A DNA stretch of 64,000 nucleotides, taken from NCBI RefSeq assembly GCF_004352915.1, contig NZ_SJSY01000075.1:186001-250000 (forward strand), read 5' to 3'. The notes beneath the pieces were generated by a model. The model had not been told where the DNA came from. It searched no databases and worked only from the letters and a program-made list of their open reading frames with translations. Position 1 is the stretch's first letter. The number at the start of each line of letters is the position of its first letter. Below, one piece after another: positions 15,565 to 23,255 of the stretch. Made by a program: the position numbers and the translations under genes. This stretch comes from Flavobacterium zhairuonense (GTDB lineage: Bacteria > Bacteroidota > Bacteroidia > Flavobacteriales > Flavobacteriaceae).

Positions 15565-16914
15565 ATGTTCCTTACAAATTTAAAAGAAGATTGTTTCCCC
15601 AGAAGCTTGTGGTTGTTAATAATTGTTTTGACATTCAGTAGTTTACAGGCGCAGGAAGTTCATACAGTTTCTTTACAAGAAGCGATGAAACTGGCGAAGG
15701 AGAACAACAAAAAAGTACTTAAATCTCAAATGGAGATTACGCTCGCTGAGCAAAACATCAAAGAAAGAAAAGAACTTAGGTTGCCAGACGTACAACTAAA
15801 CGGAATGTACTCTAGAATTACCAACATTACAGAATTTAAAGGAGATGGTTTCTTGAGTGGAAAAGAAGTTACAAAAGCAATTCCCGAAATCTATGAGGTA
15901 AATTCAACTTTTAAAATGCCAATTTACGTTGGAAACAAGATCAACAACGCGATTAAAATTGCGAATCAAGAAAACGAAATTGCGAAAATAAAATCGGAAA
16001 AAACAGAAAATGATATTGAACTAGAAGTTGTTGCCAACTATCTGGCGATTTATAAAATGATGGAACTTCAAAAAATATTTGAAGAAAACATCAAAGAAGA
16101 AAAAAGCCGATTAAAAGAAGTGCAATCCCTCCAAAAACACGGAACGGTAACCAAAAATGAAGTTATTCGTGCCGAATTACAGCTCTCAGATCGTGAGTTG
16201 AACGCGCTTACAAACTCCAAAAACATTAAAATTGCGCTTCACGATCTGAAAACTTTAATTCAGATTCCGGAAAACGAGGAAATTGCAATTGATACCACTT
16301 CAAGTCTGGATGAAATGAACGGTTTAGATCCGTATGATTTTTATTTGAATAAAGCTTTTCAAAACGAAGAAATGCGAATGGCAAGTCAGGAATTAGACAT
16401 TAGCAAAACTGAATTGAAATTGGTAAAAGGTAATTATTTGCCAACTGTAGATTTCTTCGGGAATTATGGTTTTTATTATCCAAACTACAAATTCTTTCCG
16501 CCAAATCCGTATTTGTACACTTTAGGTCAGGTAGGAATCGAGGCGCGTTTTGATCTTTCGGCTTTGTATAAAAACAAAACGAAAGTGGCAAAAGCGAGTA
16601 CTAAAATCGATATGCAGAAAATGCAGACTGAAATTATAAAAGAAGAAATTCAGGATCAGCTTTACAAAGAACATACACAATATCAGGAAATCCTTGAAAA
16701 GTTTGTTGTTGTTGACAAAGCTTTGGATTTAGCTGAAGAAAACTACCGAATTGTAAAGCTGAAATACTTAAACCAATTGGTTTTAATTACCGAAATGGTT
16801 GATGCTGATAATGCTTTGCTTCAGGCGAAATACAACAAAATCTCCACTCGATTGGATGCTGTTTTGAAGCATTACCAAATGATGCATACGGCTGGGATAA
16901 TGCCTCAGAGTTAG
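15565..16914 (+). CDS. TolC family outer-membrane efflux protein
   Basis: The 449-residue protein has an N-terminal signal (SLWLLIIVLTFSSLQAQ, cleavage near residue 30) followed by the periodic helical pattern of outer-membrane efflux channels, with two repeated halves (VSLQEAMKLAKENNKKVLKS... and FYLNKAFQNEEMRMASQELDISKTELKLVKGNYLPTVDFFGNYG). TolC proteins form the trimeric outer-membrane tunnel. It is the first gene of an operon with a HlyD-type adaptor and an MFS pump, so it probably forms a complete tripartite exporter with them. Confidence 0.92.
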   Translation: MFLTNLKEDCFPRSLWLLIIVLTFSSLQAQEVHTVSLQEAMKLAKENNKKVLKSQMEITLAEQNIKERKELRLPDVQLNGMYSRITNITEFKGDGFLSGKEVTKAIPEIYEVNSTFKMPIYVGNKINNAIKIANQENEIAKIKSEKTENDIELEVVANYLAIYKMMELQKIFEENIKEEKSRLKEVQSLQKHGTVTKNEVIRAELQLSDRELNALTNSKNIKIALHDLKTLIQIPENEEIAIDTTSSLDEMNGLDPYDFYLNKAFQNEEMRMASQELDISKTELKLVKGNYLPTVDFFGNYGFYYPNYKFFPPNPYLYTLGQVGIEARFDLSALYKNKTKVAKASTKIDMQKMQTEIIKEEIQDQLYKEHTQYQEILEKFVVVDKALDLAEENYRIVKLKYLNQLVLITEMVDADNALLQAKYNKISTRLDAVLKHYQMMHTAGIMPQS

Positions 16915-16970
16915 GAGTTAGAAGCAAGAGAAAAGAAGTAAGAGAATAGAGTAAAGGATATAGATTTTCA

Positions 16971-17013
16971 GTTCCAAAGGAACGATTCATATTGTAGCGC
17001 GGGATTTTAATCC
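16971..17013. repeat. Truncated dispersed repeat (GTTCCAAAGGAAC ... GGATTTTAATCC)
   Basis: Two short palindromes, GTTCCAAAGGAAC and GGATTTTAATCC, are joined by GATTCATATTGTAGCG. They lie in the 132-bp spacer between the TolC and HlyD genes. I read it as a remnant of a dispersed Flavobacterium intergenic repeat; no other function is seen. Confidence 0.4.
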
Positions 17014-17046
17014 TGGGGAAATAGATAAAAGAATAGAGAAAAAGAT

Positions 17047-18099
17047 ATGGTTAAGATAAAAAATGAAACTAGGAGAAACAAAACGTTTCATATCATAATA
17101 ACAATAATCGCTTGCGTTTTGGTTGCGAGCGGAATTATTTTAGGAATTTGGTTTTATGTTTTCAACCGAAACCATGAAGAAACCAATGATGCTCAAGTTG
17201 AACAATACGTTACGCCAATTATGTCGAGAATTACAGGTTATGTGCAAGAGGTTCGTTTTGACGAAAATCAATTTGTGCACAAAGGAGATACTTTGGTAGT
17301 GATCGATAATAGAGAATATAAATCGAAATTGAATGTGGCTCTTGCCGATGTTCAAAATGCACAGCAAAATAGTGTTGTGGCTCAAAAAAACGCCATTAAT
17401 ACAGCGAGTGCAACAGCAATTAACGAATCGCAATTAGAGGCTGCAAAATCGAATCTTTGGAAAACCAAACTAGAATACGAAAGATATAAAGCTTTGGTGA
17501 GCGAAGAAGCTGCAACTTCTCAACAATTAGAAAAAGTAAAAGCAGATTACGAGTCGGCGCAAGCACATTTTTCGGAAATGAGAAACAGAATTCATTCGGC
17601 AACTTTAAGCACTTCTGTTGCTGAAGCGAATGTTCCGACAACGCAAACGAATATTGCTTCGAAACAAGCTGTTGCAGACAATGCGGCATTATTTCTTTCG
17701 TACACAGTAATTACAGCGCCTTATGACGGCTGGGTTGGAAAAAGAACTTTACAGCCAGGACAAATGGTAAAAGAAGGGCAATCTTTGCTTTCTATTGTAA
17801 GTAAAGAAAAATGGATTACAGCTAATTTTAAAGAAACTCAATTGCAATATTTAACGGTTGGCCAAGAAGTAGAAATCAAGGCTGATGCTATAAACGATAA
17901 AGTTTTTGTGGGAACAATTGCTTCATTATCGCCTGCAAGTGGTGCAAGATTCTCGTTGCTTCCTCCGGATAATGCAACCGGAAACTTCGTAAAAATCGAA
18001 CAGAGAATTCCAGTTAGAATTCAGTTAAAAGAACAAGACAAACAAACCGATTTTTTAAGAGCAGGAATGAACATTACGGTTGTTGCTGCACACAAATAA
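17047..18099 (+). CDS. HlyD/EmrA family periplasmic adaptor
   Basis: The 350-residue protein has one N-terminal transmembrane helix (about 13-33), a biotinyl-lipoyl-like half (PIMSRITGYVQEVRFDENQFVHKGDTLVVID), a helical hairpin (about 90-200), the second lipoyl half (YTVITAPYDGWVGKRTLQPGQMVKEG) and a beta-barrel domain. This is the EmrA-type membrane fusion protein layout. It would link the MFS pump in the inner membrane to the TolC channel. One base separates its stop from the MFS start. Confidence 0.93.
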   Translation: MVKIKNETRRNKTFHIIITIIACVLVASGIILGIWFYVFNRNHEETNDAQVEQYVTPIMSRITGYVQEVRFDENQFVHKGDTLVVIDNREYKSKLNVALADVQNAQQNSVVAQKNAINTASATAINESQLEAAKSNLWKTKLEYERYKALVSEEAATSQQLEKVKADYESAQAHFSEMRNRIHSATLSTSVAEANVPTTQTNIASKQAVADNAALFLSYTVITAPYDGWVGKRTLQPGQMVKEGQSLLSIVSKEKWITANFKETQLQYLTVGQEVEIKADAINDKVFVGTIASLSPASGARFSLLPPDNATGNFVKIEQRIPVRIQLKEQDKQTDFLRAGMNITVVAAHK

Positions 18100-18100
18100 A

Positions 18101-19684
18101 ATGGAAGATAAAAGTATATTTAAATCATGGGTTCCAAGATGGGCGATCATTATTATTTTGTTCGTTTGTTTGCTGCACTCCATGATTTTATTGGGAGTTT
18201 ATACGTCAAACGTAACGTATGCGGCGAGTTTTCTGGACATTGAGCCAGAAGATTTGCAGTTTGCAATGTGCGTTACGTACGGAACTCTACTGGCAACCAT
18301 TTTGATAGAAGGTCGATTTTCGAGTTTTTTCCCTGCAAAAAATTACTTGATGGCCGTTTACTCCTTAATCGGAATTACGATTGTTTCATCAGCTTATATT
18401 ACCAGTTTTCCGGTTTTTTTATTGATGAGAGTTGCCGAAGGAATCCTAATGGCACTTCCTGTAATCACGATCAGGCAATTGCTTATTGAGCAGTTCAATA
18501 CAAAAAATGCCATTATTATTGGGTTTTCATTTTACTACGGCGCGCTGTTGTTGTCTACGCCTTTTATTATGAATATCGCTGTGTGGTTTCTCGATCATTA
18601 CGACTGGAAATATATGTTGTATGTTTCGGGCGGACTACAGGTTTTAAACGTCTTTTTAATCTTAGTTACTTTCAGAGGGCACCGAATTACAAAGAAGATT
18701 CCGTTGTATCAAATTGATTGGATGAGTTATTTTTTGGTTTTAATTTCTATTCTTTGCGGTGCCTACTTTTTTGTCTATGCTGAGAAAAAATATTGGCTAC
18801 AGTCTTCAGAAATGGTTTTAATCTTGATGATTTCGCTCATTACAGGCGGATTGTTCATTTTTAAAGAACGTTTGGTAAAAAGGCCAAGTTTTGATTTTGA
18901 AGTGATAAAATACGCTAATCTGCGAATAGGATTTTTATTGTTTTTCCTTTTCTATATCAGCAGAGCAACGTTGAGTCTTTGTCATTCGGCGATGTTTTCC
19001 ATTTGGAACTGGGATCCATCGCGTGTGGCGGGCGTACAGTACATCAACGGATTAGGAAATGTAATCGGACTAGTTCTGGCGGCTTTTTTCCTGATGAAAT
19101 CTGTTTCGACTAAAATAATTTTCATGATTGGTTTTACGCTCATTGCTATTTTCCATTTCTGGTTCACGTTTCTTTTTGTGCCAGATATTGCATTGAGTGA
19201 TATTATCATTCCCTATATTTTGCAAGGAATCGGTGTGGGGTTTTTATTTGTTCCGCTCATCTTATTTACCACATCATCGGTTCCAGCAAATATGGCGGTT
19301 TCTTCGGGAATTGTTGGGGTTTCGGGACGTTTTTGGGGCAGTACAATTGGTTTCTGCGTAATGCAGAATGCAATGGTTTTCTTGAACAAAAAACACTTCT
19401 TGAAACTAAGCCAATTTGTAACAGGCGAAAATCCCGAAGCACAGCAAACTATTGCTTCAACAACGCAAAGTTTTATTGCCAAAGGATATTCGGCAGATAA
19501 TGCAAATGTTCTAGCAATGAAAAAGGTTTTCAGTACAATTACAAAACAATCGACTTTATTGGCCGATATGGAAATTTATACGATTGTAGGTTATGGTTTG
19601 GTGGTTTTGATTATTCTAATTGCGTGCAATCAGCATTTGAGACAGACGATGACTTTGGTGAAAAGTAAGATTTGGATTGGATGA
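18101..19684 (+). CDS. MFS transporter, EmrB/QacA-like drug exporter subunit
   Basis: The 527-residue protein has about 14 hydrophobic segments, as in the DHA2 (EmrB) group of the major facilitator superfamily. I start at the ATG one base after the adaptor stop, giving MEDKSIFKSWVPRW; a longer frame from an upstream TTG would overlap the adaptor gene. The usual MFS loop motif is weak (EGRFSSFFPAK at the loop after helix 2). It is probably the proton-driven pump of a tripartite system exporting toxic hydrophobic compounds; the substrate is unknown. Confidence 0.9.
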   Translation: MEDKSIFKSWVPRWAIIIILFVCLLHSMILLGVYTSNVTYAASFLDIEPEDLQFAMCVTYGTLLATILIEGRFSSFFPAKNYLMAVYSLIGITIVSSAYITSFPVFLLMRVAEGILMALPVITIRQLLIEQFNTKNAIIIGFSFYYGALLLSTPFIMNIAVWFLDHYDWKYMLYVSGGLQVLNVFLILVTFRGHRITKKIPLYQIDWMSYFLVLISILCGAYFFVYAEKKYWLQSSEMVLILMISLITGGLFIFKERLVKRPSFDFEVIKYANLRIGFLLFFLFYISRATLSLCHSAMFSIWNWDPSRVAGVQYINGLGNVIGLVLAAFFLMKSVSTKIIFMIGFTLIAIFHFWFTFLFVPDIALSDIIIPYILQGIGVGFLFVPLILFTTSSVPANMAVSSGIVGVSGRFWGSTIGFCVMQNAMVFLNKKHFLKLSQFVTGENPEAQQTIASTTQSFIAKGYSADNANVLAMKKVFSTITKQSTLLADMEIYTIVGYGLVVLIILIACNQHLRQTMTLVKSKIWIG

Positions 19685-19700
19685 TGAATTAATCTCGCAA

Positions 19701-19718
19701 TCCCGATAGCCATCGGGA
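19701..19718. repeat. Palindrome TCCCGATAGCCATCGGGA (copy 3)
   Basis: The 18-bp palindrome interrupts AATCTCGCA...AGAGGCGCAAAG. It is the third member of the family found at 9221 and 15263. Confidence 0.7.
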
Positions 19719-19775
19719 GCAGAGGCGCAAAGTTTTTGTATATGGCCACAGATTAATAAGATTTAAAGGATTTTA

Positions 19776-19877
19776 TTTCACGCAGATTCTGCAGATTTTA
19801 GCAGATTTAATTTATAAGATTTTTGAAATAAATAATCTGTATATATCTGCTTAAATCTTTTTAAAATCTGCGTGAAA
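19776..19877. repeat. Dispersed inverted repeat, TTTCACGCAGATT family (copy 4)
   Basis: TTTCACGCAGATTCTGCAGATTTTAGC is mirrored by GCTTAAATC...AAAATCTGCGTGAAA. With an outer TCTCGCA / TGCGAGA pair and the palindrome at 19701 it fills the 311-bp gap before the HAD gene. Confidence 0.8.
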
Positions 19878-19995
19878 CAAAAAAAACTTTGCGTCTCTGC
19901 GACTTTGCGAGATTAAAAAAAACTCTACGAGAAACCTCGGTCCAACTCTACGGAATTAAGTATCTTGCAACCGTTAAAAACAACAAAACAAAATT

Positions 19996-20661
19996 ATGAG
20001 CCAGCAATGTGTAATTTTCGATATGGACGGCGTTATTTGCCATACCAATCCCGATCATGCAAAAGCTTTTCAAGCATTCTTTGACAAATATCAGATTCCT
20101 CATTCAGAGAAAGAATTTGAAGAACATATGTACGGAAAACATAACGGATATATTATGACACATTTTTTCAAGCGCCCAATTACAGGAGAAGAATTGGCTA
20201 AACTTGAAGATGAAAAAGAAGGAATGTTTCGTGACATTTATAAAGATAAAGTAGAAACGATTCCACACTATTTGGAGTTTTTAAGCGAACTAAAATCTCG
20301 CGGATTTAAAACGGCAGTCGGAACATCTGCGCCTCGCGCGAATTTGGATTTGATTGCGAATGCTTTGAAACTAGGTGAAAAAATGGATTCGATGATGTCA
20401 TCAGAAGATGTTAAATTTCATAAACCAAATCCAGAAGTGTATCTAAAATCGGCAGAAAGAGTTGGTGTTTCGCCGTCGGATTGTGTGGTTTTCGAAGATT
20501 CTTTTTCGGGTGTTACGGCGGGATTAAATGCCGGAATGAAAGTGGTTGGTGTTTTGAGTTCGCATACAAAAGAAGAACTTCCGCCGTGTGATTTTTATAT
20601 TAATGATTATAGTGAAATTAATGTCGATAAAATTTTGGAGTTATTAAACCTAAAATTTTGA
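19996..20661 (+). CDS. HAD-superfamily phosphatase/phosphomutase (beta-phosphoglucomutase-like)
   Basis: The 221-residue protein has the four HAD motifs: FDMDGVI (Asp9, Asp11), GTSAPR near 110, the lysine of FHKPNPEVY near 139, and FEDSFSGVTAGLNAGM near 159. A helical cap between motifs I and II (about 15-85) places it with beta-phosphoglucomutase and phosphoglycolate phosphatase-like enzymes. It would act on a small phosphorylated metabolite in the cytoplasm; the exact substrate is unknown. It is a single gene with a strong terminator. Confidence 0.88.
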   Translation: MSQQCVIFDMDGVICHTNPDHAKAFQAFFDKYQIPHSEKEFEEHMYGKHNGYIMTHFFKRPITGEELAKLEDEKEGMFRDIYKDKVETIPHYLEFLSELKSRGFKTAVGTSAPRANLDLIANALKLGEKMDSMMSSEDVKFHKPNPEVYLKSAERVGVSPSDCVVFEDSFSGVTAGLNAGMKVVGVLSSHTKEELPPCDFYINDYSEINVDKILELLNLKF

Positions 20662-20712
20662 ACCATTTAAGAAATATAAGTTCATTTAAATAAAGGAACA
20701 TAATTTAAATTG

Positions 20713-20740
20713 CCTCCAGTTTTAACTGGAGGTTTTTTTT
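20713..20740 (+). terminator. Terminator of the HAD gene
   Basis: A 9-bp stem CCTCCAGTT / AACTGGAGG is followed by eight T's. A variant with the same flanks (AAATTGCCTCC...GGAGTTTTTTTTATG) occurs at about 22024, so this terminator is itself a dispersed repeat. Confidence 0.88.
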
Positions 20741-20753
20741 ATGAATGATTAGC

Positions 20754-20786
20754 AAACCCGACAGGTTTTTAAAACCTGTCGGGTTT
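20754..20786. repeat. Perfect 16-bp palindrome AAACCCGACAGGTTTT
   Basis: AAACCCGACAGGTTTT and its exact complement meet around one base. It lies between convergent genes. The following bases up to about 20855 resemble a broken copy of another dispersed repeat ending GAAATGACAAA. Confidence 0.8.
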
Positions 20787-20869
20787 CGCTGCGTAATCTT
20801 TGTCGAGATGCGAGTGTGATTTCTCTCTCAAAGCCTTGGGATCGAAATGACAAATTAAACGGATAGCCT

Positions 20870-21526
20870 TTACTCCTTAGAAATATTTTTTATCTGAATA
20901 TTTCTAAAATCAATTGGCGAACGCTCATAATTCAAAGAAATTTTACCTTCTGTAGAAGAAGCTTCGGTACATTCATTTACTAATTTTCCGTTTAAATATT
21001 GCTTGATTTTTCCGTTTAAAGATTTAATGACAACTAAATTCCATTCGCCATAAGGTTTTTCATTTTCTAAAAATTTAGGAGAAACTACACTTGCGCCAGC
21101 TTCAACTAATTTTCCATTCACTTTTGCTGTTACGTTATCCAAAAAGATAAAGTCGCCAGTAACGTTTTCTTTTATTTGAAACTGAATTCCTTTTGGCCAG
21201 ATTTTATCAGAAGCATCTAACGGAATATTATACATCACACCGCTGTTTTTTGTGCCTTTCATTTTGTATTTCTCGTCGAGATTCCATCTGTATTCAAGCG
21301 CAAGTTCAAAGTTTTTATAGCTTTTTTTGGTCATCAAACAGCTAGGATCTTCGCCGTGCATGCGAATCATTCCGTCTGTGAATTCATAAACATTTGATGG
21401 TTCCTGTTGCGCTGTATTTGATTTTGTAAAAGCATACCAATCGTTTATTTCTAAACTTTTTTGCTGAACGAGACATGAATTTAGAATAAAAAGTAGAGCA
21501 AAAGCAAAAGTTGATTTTTTGAACAT
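20870..21526 (-). CDS. DUF1080 (3-keto-disaccharide hydrolase-like) lipoprotein
   Basis: The 218-residue protein has a lipoprotein signal ending ALLFILNSC (Cys18). The rest matches the DUF1080 concanavalin-like beta-sandwich: NDWYAFTKSN, EFTDGMIRMHGE, FELALEYRWN, KNSGVMYNI, GIQFQIKEN, PYGEWNLVVIK, KQYLNGKLVNE and the closing GKISLNYERSPIDFRNIQIK. Members bind or hydrolyse sugars or 3-keto-glycosides. No sugar-oxidoreductase neighbours are seen, so the substrate is open. It is probably surface-attached. Confidence 0.88.
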   Translation of the reverse strand: MFKKSTFAFALLFILNSCLVQQKSLEINDWYAFTKSNTAQQEPSNVYEFTDGMIRMHGEDPSCLMTKKSYKNFELALEYRWNLDEKYKMKGTKNSGVMYNIPLDASDKIWPKGIQFQIKENVTGDFIFLDNVTAKVNGKLVEAGASVVSPKFLENEKPYGEWNLVVIKSLNGKIKQYLNGKLVNECTEASSTEGKISLNYERSPIDFRNIQIKNISKE

Positions 21527-21552
21527 GATTGTGAATTTGAAATGAAGTTGAT

Positions 21553-21975
21553 TTATTTTTCTTCCCAGAAGATTTTTTGATTATGAGCTACAAGATATAG
21601 ATAAGATGTGTCTTTAATCCTAGTGTCTTTTTTCAAATCAAAAATATAAGACCCTTTAGATTGTGTATTTCTTTCTGTGCCGCACCAGCTCCAATTGAGT
21701 TGATTAACTTTTTTGTTGCTGATAATTCCGCTAATTTGTTCGTATGGAATACTACCATCAAATTTAAATTGTTTGAAGCTAATATATTCTGTTGAACTAC
21801 CATTCTTTAAGTTGCCAATTAAAGTTCCTGCAATTACTAATGAATCAATATCTTCTCCTGTTTTATTGTGAAATTTTACATGGATACTTCTGAAGTTTAT
21901 AAAACTACACAATACAATTATACTTAATAATGTAATAATAAAAAATGTAGTTTTCTTTTGTTTCGGTATTGTCAT
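21553..21975 (-). CDS. Hypothetical single-pass membrane protein
   Basis: The 140-residue protein has one N-terminal hydrophobic segment (about 11-26, TFFIITLLSIIVLCSFI), then a soluble domain with VKFHNKTGEDIDSLVIAGTLIG and a WCGTER segment. I do not recognise the family. The topology suggests an inner-membrane anchor or uncleaved signal with a periplasmic domain. It lies 26 bp upstream of the DUF1080 gene on the same strand, so the two may be co-transcribed. Confidence 0.65.
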   Translation of the reverse strand: MTIPKQKKTTFFIITLLSIIVLCSFINFRSIHVKFHNKTGEDIDSLVIAGTLIGNLKNGSSTEYISFKQFKFDGSIPYEQISGIISNKKVNQLNWSWCGTERNTQSKGSYIFDLKKDTRIKDTSYLYLVAHNQKIFWEEK

Positions 21976-22093
21976 ATTCTTACTCGAATGATTTAGTTGA
22001 TAAACAAATCTAGGAATAAATGAAATTGCCTCCTGCTTTAGCTGGAGTTTTTTTTATGTTTTAAAGAGAAAAGGCTTTACCTGAAAATTAGCT

Positions 22094-22405
22094 CTATTTG
22101 AACATTACATTTGTCATTCCAATTGCTATAAAAAGAAAAACAGATGCGCTAAGTAAAATCCATAGGAGTTTTGGAATTAGCTTCATTTTTAAACCAAACA
22201 TTGAAATTGAATTTACAAAAGAAAAAATAACAAGCAAACAGCATAGTGATAAAGAACCTATGCTACCGTATTTGTATATCCATCTAAATTCATCAGAAAA
22301 TCTAAATCTTTGTACATAATATTTTATTAAGCAACTTAAGATAAACAAGGCAGGAATTGCAATTGCAAATTTTTGAGTTAAGTCAAGATTTCTGAGATTT
22401 TTCAA
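22094..22405 (-). CDS. Hypothetical small integral membrane protein
   Basis: The 103-residue protein has about three hydrophobic segments (roughly 14-28, 47-66 and 80-100). There are no recognisable motifs. It lies 36 bp downstream of the YcxB-like gene on the same strand, so the two may form a pair. Function unknown. Confidence 0.6.
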   Translation of the reverse strand: MKNLRNLDLTQKFAIAIPALFILSCLIKYYVQRFRFSDEFRWIYKYGSIGSLSLCCLLVIFSFVNSISMFGLKMKLIPKLLWILLSASVFLFIAIGMTNVMFK

Positions 22406-22441
22406 TATGAAATTTATTAAGAGAAAAGATTTTGGTTTTAA

Positions 22442-22915
22442 TCATTTGTTTTTAATCTTTAGAAAAACTTCATTTCTAAACCAATTTTCATCCTCTTTAG
22501 TTTCAAAAATTCGTTTAGGAAAATATATGCATTGATCCTTTGATAGGTATAAAAGAAAAAGATCATTTAATTCTAAAACTTTTATAAAGCTCTTTAAGTC
22601 AATTGTGCTTTCAGATATTTCACCTACAGTAGAAACAATTTTATCTTTAAAAATTTCATGTTGCATTTCTCTAAAGAAATTTTCATTTTCCTTTGAGTTT
22701 GCAAACCTCCAATATCGAAAAAATGTAATTGTTGGAAAGAGGAATCCAAAGACAATCATAAAAACATCGAGAGAATCTTTTTTATCCTTAAATAAAATTG
22801 CAATAGAGAGGAATAACATAAAAGCATAAAACCACCATTGCTTTTTTAATAGAATTCTAATAATAAATAAGAAATATTCGTTTTTAGTAAGTTGAAATTT
22901 TTTGGTTTTGATCAT
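22442..22915 (-). CDS. YcxB-like membrane protein (tentative)
   Basis: The 157-residue protein has two adjacent hydrophobic segments (about 27-42 and 51-64), then a soluble part ending with LLYLSKDQCIYFPKRIFETKEDENWFRNEVF. The layout of a membrane hairpin followed by a strand-rich end with xxIPKRxF-like sequence resembles YcxB-like proteins, whose function is unknown. The match is by pattern only. Confidence 0.6.
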   Translation of the reverse strand: MIKTKKFQLTKNEYFLFIIRILLKKQWWFYAFMLFLSIAILFKDKKDSLDVFMIVFGFLFPTITFFRYWRFANSKENENFFREMQHEIFKDKIVSTVGEISESTIDLKSFIKVLELNDLFLLYLSKDQCIYFPKRIFETKEDENWFRNEVFLKIKNK

Positions 22916-23012
22916 AATTTATTTGTAAAAATCGGGATAATCTTTAGACTCAAATATAATAAAAAAGAGTTTTTATAAAAGTAAAAGGATTTTATAAGTA
23001 TAAATCAAAATA

Positions 23013-23060
23013 CACCAAAAACAACAAAGCTTCTGAAGAAAATCTTCAGAAGCTTTGTTT
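23013..23060 (-). terminator. Terminator of tRNA-Leu
   Basis: A 17-bp perfect stem AACAAAGCTTCTGAAGA / TCTTCAGAAGCTTTGTT with a 3-nt loop is followed on the minus strand by TTTTTGG. It lies 4 bp beyond the tRNA 3' end. Confidence 0.88.
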
Positions 23061-23063
23061 AAG

Positions 23064-23145
23064 TGCGGATAATAGGACTCGAACCTACACGCCTTGCGGC
23101 ACCAGATCCTAAGTCTGGCACGTCTACCAATTTCGCCATATCCGC
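23064..23145 (-). tRNA. tRNA-Leu (TAG)
   Basis: The 82-nt class II tRNA has acceptor GCGGATA with TATCCGC, discriminator A, anticodon loop CTTAGGA (anticodon UAG), a short variable arm (TGCCGCAAGGCG region) and T-loop GGTTCGAGTCC. CCA is not encoded. Confidence 0.95.
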
Positions 23146-23159
23146 GGTAATTGTGGGTG

Positions 23160-23188
23160 CAAAGATAAGCATACTTTCGAATATTCAA
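23160..23188 (-). promoter_or_regulatory. Promoter of tRNA-Leu
   Basis: The minus strand shows TTG (23188-23186), 18 bp, then TATCTTTG (23167-23160), the same -7 octamer as at the first tRNA-Asp promoter. Confidence 0.85.
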
Positions 23189-23225
23189 AGAAAAATTTCA
23201 AAAAAATTATTAATTCTCTTTTTCG

Positions 23226-23233
23226 TACTTTTG
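23226..23233 (+). promoter_or_regulatory. Putative -7 promoter element of the M20 dipeptidase gene
   Basis: TACTTTTG matches TAnnTTTG, 22 bp before the start codon. A -33 TTG is not evident. It is divergent from the tRNA-Leu promoter. Confidence 0.5.
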
Positions 23234-23255
23234 GGTTTCTATAAAAATAATTTAA

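Noticed and set aside
22024..22056. Terminator of the small membrane protein genes near 22 kb
   Set aside because: The T-run is on the plus strand while the flanking genes are on the minus strand; it looks like a copy of the dispersed CCTCC...GGAGG hairpin instead.
22973..23188. Open frame across tRNA-Leu
   Set aside because: It is the tRNA and its terminator read as codons; no protein signal.
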